Shown in pieces: positions 6,668-9,937 of a stretch of 9,937 bases of DNA. Position 1 is the stretch's first letter. The number at the start of each line of letters is the position of its first letter. The notes under the pieces were generated by a model. The model worked only from the letters and a program-made list of their open reading frames with translations, was not told where the DNA came from and did not search any database. A program made the position numbers and the translations under genes. This stretch comes from Syntrophales bacterium (GTDB lineage: Bacteria > Desulfobacterota > Syntrophia > Syntrophales > UBA2210). The DNA is taken from NCBI GenBank assembly GCA_030655735.1, contig JAUSPK010000054.1:1-9937 (forward strand), written 5' to 3'.

Positions 6668-7549
6668 GTGAAAATCTCATCGCACTTCGTTGGGGCACGC
6701 CTGAGAGGGTACGAAACCACCGCTACCTGGCGTGACACCATGAACTACGCAGCCGCATTAGGTGATACCAACCCTTGCTACCTGGATGATGAACGTCCGG
6801 AAGGGATTGTTGCACCCCCGATGTTCGCGGTGGCCGCTACCTGGCCGATCCTGGAGAAAATCTGGGAATACATTGAGGACCCGGATTTTCCCAGGGAGCT
6901 TTTACTGACCCAGGTACATTACACCGAACACCTGCGATTTCACCAACCTATTCGCCCGGGTGATGCCCTGAAAATCCAGGGTACCATTGTAGCCATCATG
7001 CCGCACAAGGCGGGAACCTGCATTGTCATCCGTTTTGATGCGATAAACAGCAAGGAATCACTCGTCTTCACCGAGCATATCGGCGCGCTGTTGCGCGGCG
7101 TCACCTGCACCGATGAGGGGCAGGGGGCCGGAGACCTGCCGCAGGTTCCCTCCTCCTCTCCGGATGAGGCCGAGCCGGTATGGGAGGCCGTTATTGCCAT
7201 CGATGCATGTGCCCCCTTTATCTATGACGGCTGCACCAACATCCACTTTCCGATTCACACATCCGTGAAATTCGCGCATGAAGTCGGTCTCCCCGGCATA
7301 ATTCTTCAGGGCACCGCCACGCTTGCCTATGCGGTCCGCGAACTGATCAACAGGGAAGGGGAGGGCAATCCGCTGACAGTGGACTCTTTGTCCTGTCGGT
7401 TCAGCGGCATGGTCCTGCCCGGCAGCGAGATTGCCGTCCGCCTGCTTCGGAAGATGCCCGGCAGTGGCACAGATCTTTTTTTCGAGGTCATAAATGCCGA
7501 AGGCAAAAAGGCATTAAGTCATGGATATATGAAGTTGAATAGCAAATAA
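6668..7549 (+). CDS. MaoC-like double-hotdog hydratase/dehydratase
   Basis: A predicted acyl-CoA hydratase or dehydratase made of two fused hotdog folds. Residues about 5-140 match the MaoC N-terminal type, with YAAALGDTNPCY at 27-38 and the APPMF loop at 49-53. Residues about 170-290 match the MaoC catalytic type, with the YDGCTNIHFPIHT segment at 186-198 followed by GLPGIILQGTATLA. His197 fits the conserved hydratase-2 His. The usual Asp of the GDxNPxH motif is not in register: Asn191 and Ile192 occupy that area. In the N-terminal half Asp33 is kept but the His position is Tyr38. Activity and substrate are therefore uncertain. The GTG start follows a perfect AGGAGG (6655-6660) by seven bases. 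The acyl-CoA ligase begins 12 bases downstream, so the pair is one operon. The (R)-specific 2-enoyl-CoA hydratases are the nearest named activity. Confidence 0.85.
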   Translation: MKISSHFVGARLRGYETTATWRDTMNYAAALGDTNPCYLDDERPEGIVAPPMFAVAATWPILEKIWEYIEDPDFPRELLLTQVHYTEHLRFHQPIRPGDALKIQGTIVAIMPHKAGTCIVIRFDAINSKESLVFTEHIGALLRGVTCTDEGQGAGDLPQVPSSSPDEAEPVWEAVIAIDACAPFIYDGCTNIHFPIHTSVKFAHEVGLPGIILQGTATLAYAVRELINREGEGNPLTVDSLSCRFSGMVLPGSEIAVRLLRKMPGSGTDLFFEVINAEGKKALSHGYMKLNSK

Positions 7550-7561
7550 AGGAGGGAACTC

Positions 7562-9157
7562 ATGGGCTGGAAAGATCTAAATCTAACCTGGCACTACGTG
7601 GAAAAGTGGGCCGAGAAAAAGCCCGCGGTTGAGACATTGATCTTCGAAGATGAAAGGCTGACCTGGGGGGATTTTAAAGACAGGATGGACAAAACGGCCA
7701 AGGCCTACCTTGAAATTGGTGTCGAAAAGGGGGATCGAATTGCCATGCTTTCCATGGCCCGCAACGATTTCCTGGTCACCTATATGGCAGCTAACAAGAT
7801 CGGCGCAATCTGGCTGGGACTTTCACCGAAACTTACCCTGGACGAGCTGAGGTATCAGGTCGGCGATTCACAACCGACCGTCCTGATCGCACTCAGGCGG
7901 TATCTGGATAACGACCTCGCGGAGACAATCGCGGCCCTGAAGGGCGAATTTCCCTGTATCAAAAAGGTGCTCGTGATCGGCGAGGCGGTTGAAGGGACCG
8001 AGAGCTTTGCCGATTTTACCGCACAGCCGAGATCCCAACTTGATGATGCGTTGGAGACACGCGCCGGTGAGGTCGCGGGCTCGGACGAGGCCCTGCTGTT
8101 GTACACCTCCGGTTCTACCGGAAAACCCAAGGGGGTAGTGCACACACACCGGAGCATTGTTGAAAACATAAAGGTCGAGTTGCCCAAGTTCTTCTTTGAC
8201 GAAAACACCCGGGGGCTCCTCCACTTTCCCATCAATCACGTGGCCGCGGACGTTGAGATCGGTTTTGCGGCGGTCATGGGAGGCGGCGCGCTGATAATGC
8301 TGGACAAGTTTGATCCGGGCGAGGTTCTCAAGATAATCGAAAAAGAGCGTGTTACCGTACTGGGCCAGGTGCCGGTCATGTTCCTTCTTGAATTTAAAGA
8401 CCCCTCATTTTTCACCACCGATTTCAGCAGCATCAAAGGATTTATGTGGGCCGGGGCCGCGGCCCCCAAGATCATGATCGATGTGCTCAGCGGTATCTGT
8501 GCTCAGACCGGAGCGGATCTGATCACCGGATATGGCAGCACAGAGGTTTGCGGTTTTGTTACCTATTCTGGAAAAGGCGATGATCTGGAAACCCTCATGA
8601 AGAGTGCCGGTAAGATCGCCGAACCCTTCGAGCTCAAGATCGTGGATGAAAACCGCAACGAACTTCCGGATGGTGAGATCGGGGAAATCGCCGTCAGGGG
8701 GCCTTTTCTGATGAAAGGCTATTACAACAAGCCCGAACTCACGGCCGAAGTGATCGACGGGGCCGGCTGGCACTACACCTCGGACCTTGCCTATAAGGAT
8801 GAGCGGGGATACATCTATATTACCGGCAGGCGTTCTGAGATGTTCAAGACCGGCGGGGAAAATGTCTATCCGCGCGAGATAGAAGATGTGATCGAATCCC
8901 ATGACGGTGTGCTTTTCGCGGCAGTCATCGGTGTGCCCGATGAGATCTTCCAGGAGGTTGGCTGGGCCTTTGCCATGCTTATGCCGGGCCAGAGCGCCAC
9001 AGAAGAGGAACTGCGAGAGCTGTGCAAATCAAAGCTGGCCAATTTCAAGGTGCCCAAAAGGTTCTTTGTCCGCGACCTGCTCCCGCTCCTTGCAACCGGC
9101 AAGGTTGACAAGCTGGCGCTCAAGGCTGAGATTGAGCAGATGCTGAAAAATGAGTAG
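7562..9157 (+). CDS. acyl-CoA ligase / AMP-dependent synthetase (ANL family)
   Basis: Predicted ATP-dependent activation of a carboxylic acid to its acyl-CoA through an acyl-adenylate. Signature motifs are in order: the phosphate loop YTSGSTGKPKG at residues 181-191, GYGSTE at 323-328, YTSD at 405-408 (usual form YTGD, with the ribose-binding Asp408 kept), the hinge region GRRSEMFKTGGENVYP from 422, and ATGKVDK with catalytic Lys514. The 531-residue length is typical of medium-chain, long-chain and aromatic acid ligases. The N-terminal part begins with the usual adenylation region (LTWGDFKDRMDKTAKAYLEIGVEKGDRIAML). The AAAGGAGG site (7548-7555) overlaps the stop of the MaoC-like gene, so translation of the two is likely coupled. 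The substrate cannot be assigned; the hydratase partner suggests an unsaturated or hydroxylated acyl chain. No clear forward terminator follows. Confidence 0.92.
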   Translation: MGWKDLNLTWHYVEKWAEKKPAVETLIFEDERLTWGDFKDRMDKTAKAYLEIGVEKGDRIAMLSMARNDFLVTYMAANKIGAIWLGLSPKLTLDELRYQVGDSQPTVLIALRRYLDNDLAETIAALKGEFPCIKKVLVIGEAVEGTESFADFTAQPRSQLDDALETRAGEVAGSDEALLLYTSGSTGKPKGVVHTHRSIVENIKVELPKFFFDENTRGLLHFPINHVAADVEIGFAAVMGGGALIMLDKFDPGEVLKIIEKERVTVLGQVPVMFLLEFKDPSFFTTDFSSIKGFMWAGAAAPKIMIDVLSGICAQTGADLITGYGSTEVCGFVTYSGKGDDLETLMKSAGKIAEPFELKIVDENRNELPDGEIGEIAVRGPFLMKGYYNKPELTAEVIDGAGWHYTSDLAYKDERGYIYITGRRSEMFKTGGENVYPREIEDVIESHDGVLFAAVIGVPDEIFQEVGWAFAMLMPGQSATEEELRELCKSKLANFKVPKRFFVRDLLPLLATGKVDKLALKAEIEQMLKNE

Positions 9158-9260
9158 TCTCCTGCTTGAAATTCGTGCAGTTGGACTTGAATAAGGGGAA
9201 GGCCCATTCAACGGGGATACGCTTTCGCTCCTTATCCGTCAGGCAAGAGCAAGCTCGGAT

Positions 9261-9296
9261 AAAAACAAAAAGGGGTCGGATTAATATCCGACCCCT
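9261..9296 (-). terminator. Rho-independent terminator of the original tRNA-Glu gene
   Basis: Read on the minus strand, a perfect 11-bp stem (AGGGGTCGGAT with ATCCGACCCCT, arms 9286-9296 and 9271-9281) has a 4-base loop and is followed by TTTTTGTTTTT. It starts eight bases after the CCA end of the tRNA fragment, the position expected for a tRNA terminator. On the plus strand no T-run follows, so it is directional. Confidence 0.85.
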
Positions 9297-9304
9297 AATA
9301 TGTA

Positions 9305-9351
9305 TGGTAGTCCCACGGGGAATCGAACCCCGGTTTCCGGCGTGAGAGGCC
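9305..9351 (-). pseudogene. 3' fragment of tRNA-Glu (CTC): attachment site of an integrative element
   Basis: The minus strand reads the last half of a tRNA. It has an anticodon loop CTCTCAC (9342-9348) with anticodon CTC at 9344-9346, the 3' anticodon strand GCCGG (9337-9341), a 4-base variable loop, a perfect T arm (CGGGG, TTCGATT, CCCCG; 9316-9332), the acceptor strand TGGGACT (9309-9315), discriminator A, and encoded CCA (9305-9307). The 5' anticodon strand matches only its inner three bases, and no D arm or matching 5' acceptor strand (AGTCCCA) exists beyond 9351. It is therefore a duplicated att core, not a functional tRNA. Its orientation places the chromosome to the left and the element to the right. 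Confidence 0.85.
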
Positions 9352-9451
9352 ACGATCTATTATTTACTCGTCTTTACTTGCAGTTCCCAAAACACCCTAA
9401 TAACATAGTATATTACAAACTCTCTTTTTTCTCACTTTACCCATTTTTACC

Positions 9452-9481
9452 TTGATTTCTATAAAACGTGTGGGGTATAAT
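9452..9481 (+). promoter_or_regulatory. integrase promoter
   Basis: TTGATT (9452-9457) and a perfect TATAAT (9476-9481) are separated by 18 bases. The expected start is near 9488, about 55 bases before the integrase ATG. The -10 box falls within the pair of direct repeats at 9469-9491, which suggests control of this promoter. Confidence 0.55.
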
Positions 9482-9491
9482 GTGGGGTATA
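9469..9491 (+). repeat. two direct 11-bp repeats over the integrase promoter
   Basis: TGTGGGGTATA occurs at 9469-9479 and again at 9481-9491, a 12-bp period with one base between copies. The copies overlap the -10 box and predicted start of the integrase promoter and lie about 120 bases from the att core. Arm-type recombinase sites or an excisionase or repressor site are plausible. Confidence 0.7.
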
Positions 9492-9543
9492 GAGATTGGC
9501 GGTTTATGTTTTTTCCCTTAATTCGTTCATGGGGGGTGCAAAA

Positions 9544-9937
9544 ATGCCAGCACAAAAAAGGTTCAAGACCAATTACCCGGGTGTGTATTATGTCAAAGGG
9601 ACCGCGATCGGAACGGGTAAACCTGAAAAAATTTACTATGTCCGCTACCGGAAGAACGGTAGGCCGATAGAGGAAAAGGCCGGGAGGCAGTTTCAAGACG
9701 ATATGACACCCTCCAGGGCGGCAAGCTTGCGAACAAGGCGCATTGAGGGGGAACCATCGAACAGGGGAAAAAGAGAGGCTACAGAGGCAGAGAAGAAGGC
9801 ACAGGAGGGCAAACCGACCATTGACAGCCTGTGGAAGCTCTACAAAGAAACATTGACGAACGACAGAAGCTGCGTCAGTGACGAGGGTCGTTATAAGAAG
9901 TATCTCAAGGAGCCCTTTGAGAACAAAGAACCAAAGG
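9544..9937 (+). CDS. tyrosine recombinase (phage-type integrase), N-terminal part, cut by the window end
   Basis: The frame from ATG 9544 stays open to the window edge (131 whole codons). GGGGGGTG at 9531-9538 is the ribosome binding site. Residues about 5-72 look like an arm-type DNA-binding domain: basic start, YPGVYYVKG, IYYVRYRKNGRPIEEKAGRQ and FQDDMTPSRAA. This segment pattern is typical of integrases in deltaproteobacterial islands and prophages. A charged linker (about 75-100) leads into the start of the core-binding domain (TIDSLWKLYKETL...YKKYLKEPF). The catalytic domain with its Arg-His-Arg-Tyr residues lies outside the window, so activity cannot be judged. The adjacent tRNA-Glu fragment strongly supports an integrase that recombines at that tRNA gene. 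It would catalyse integration and, with an excisionase, excision of the element. Confidence 0.88.
   Translation, partial: MPAQKRFKTNYPGVYYVKGTAIGTGKPEKIYYVRYRKNGRPIEEKAGRQFQDDMTPSRAASLRTRRIEGEPSNRGKREATEAEKKAQEGKPTIDSLWKLYKETLTNDRSCVSDEGRYKKYLKEPFENKEPK

Larger units (their letters stand above)
9158..9543. other. gene-free stretch holding an integration junction
   Basis: This 386-base stretch holds, in order, the 3' end of the ligase transcript region, a minus-strand terminator (9261-9296), the tRNA-Glu 3' fragment (9305-9351), an AT-rich segment, and the integrase promoter with two direct repeats (9452-9491). The flank 9158-9260 shows nothing I can name. Short open frames here do not look coding. 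Confidence 0.6.
9305..9937 (+). mobile_element. end of an integrative element inserted in tRNA-Glu; continues past the window
   Basis: A truncated tRNA 3' end lies about 190 bases from a tyrosine recombinase gene that points away from it. This is the standard layout of a prophage, genomic island or integrative conjugative element that uses a tRNA 3' end as its attachment site. Only the integrase end is visible, so element type, size and cargo cannot be told. The intact tRNA-Glu copy and second att site are expected at the far right end. Confidence 0.8.

Noticed and set aside
9397..9696. Minus-strand 99-codon frame and plus-strand 72-codon frame at 9452
   Set aside because: Both overlap the integrase start in other frames. 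The integrase frame from 9544 has a ribosome binding site and clear family motifs, and these do not.
1..9937. CRISPR arrays, insertion sequences or transposases
   Set aside because: No spaced repeat array, no terminal inverted repeats with a transposase, and no Cas-like protein is visible. The only mobile signal is the tRNA-Glu integration junction at the right edge.

Overview
This window reads as a bacterial chromosome segment, most likely from an anaerobic deltaproteobacterium (Desulfobacterota, Syntrophobacterales-like). That assignment is inferred from the gene mix (acyl-CoA beta-oxidation enzymes, a parvulin lipoprotein, a small eight-cysteine protein and an integrase type I associate with that group), moderate-to-high GC and strong AGGAGG-type ribosome binding sites. 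No similarity search was possible.

Layout. Positions 1-345 are mostly non-coding, with perhaps the tail of a gene that starts outside the window. A secreted peptidyl-prolyl isomerase lipoprotein follows (346-1359). After it comes a 282-base gap with a promoter-like sequence and a perfect 12-bp-stem terminator. Next is a two-gene beta-oxidation unit: enoyl-CoA hydratase (1642-2406) and 3-hydroxyacyl-CoA dehydrogenase (2432-3583), closed by its own terminator. Then come a divergent phosphoglycerate kinase-family protein (3749-5059) and a metallo-beta-lactamase-fold hydrolase (about 5179-6138). A small zinc-binding-type protein lies on the minus strand (6209-6490). Divergent from it, a two-gene operon runs rightward: a MaoC-like double-hotdog hydratase (6668-7549) and an acyl-CoA ligase (7562-9157). 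It has a near-consensus promoter, and a perfect inverted repeat sits at the expected transcription start.

The right edge is an integration junction. Positions 9305-9351 (minus strand) are the 3' part of a tRNA-Glu gene with anticodon CTC: half the anticodon arm, the T arm, the 3' acceptor strand and CCA, with no 5' half. Just to its left is a strong minus-strand terminator that fits as the original tRNA terminator. To its right are a promoter with a perfect TATAAT, two 11-bp direct repeats 12 bp apart, and the N-terminal 131 codons of a tyrosine recombinase (9544 to the window end). This is one end of an integrative element in a tRNA-Glu gene. The element continues rightward beyond the window, and the intact tRNA-Glu is predicted at its far end.

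How the genes work together: the ligase can activate a carboxylic acid to its CoA thioester, the two hydratases and the dehydrogenase can process enoyl- and hydroxyacyl-CoA intermediates, and the MBL-fold protein could hydrolyse a thioester or related bond. The substrate is not readable from sequence. The points most worth a second look are the tRNA-Glu integration junction, the repeats over the integrase promoter, the kinase-family protein lacking a usual substrate-binding motif, and the operator-like repeat before the MaoC-ligase operon.
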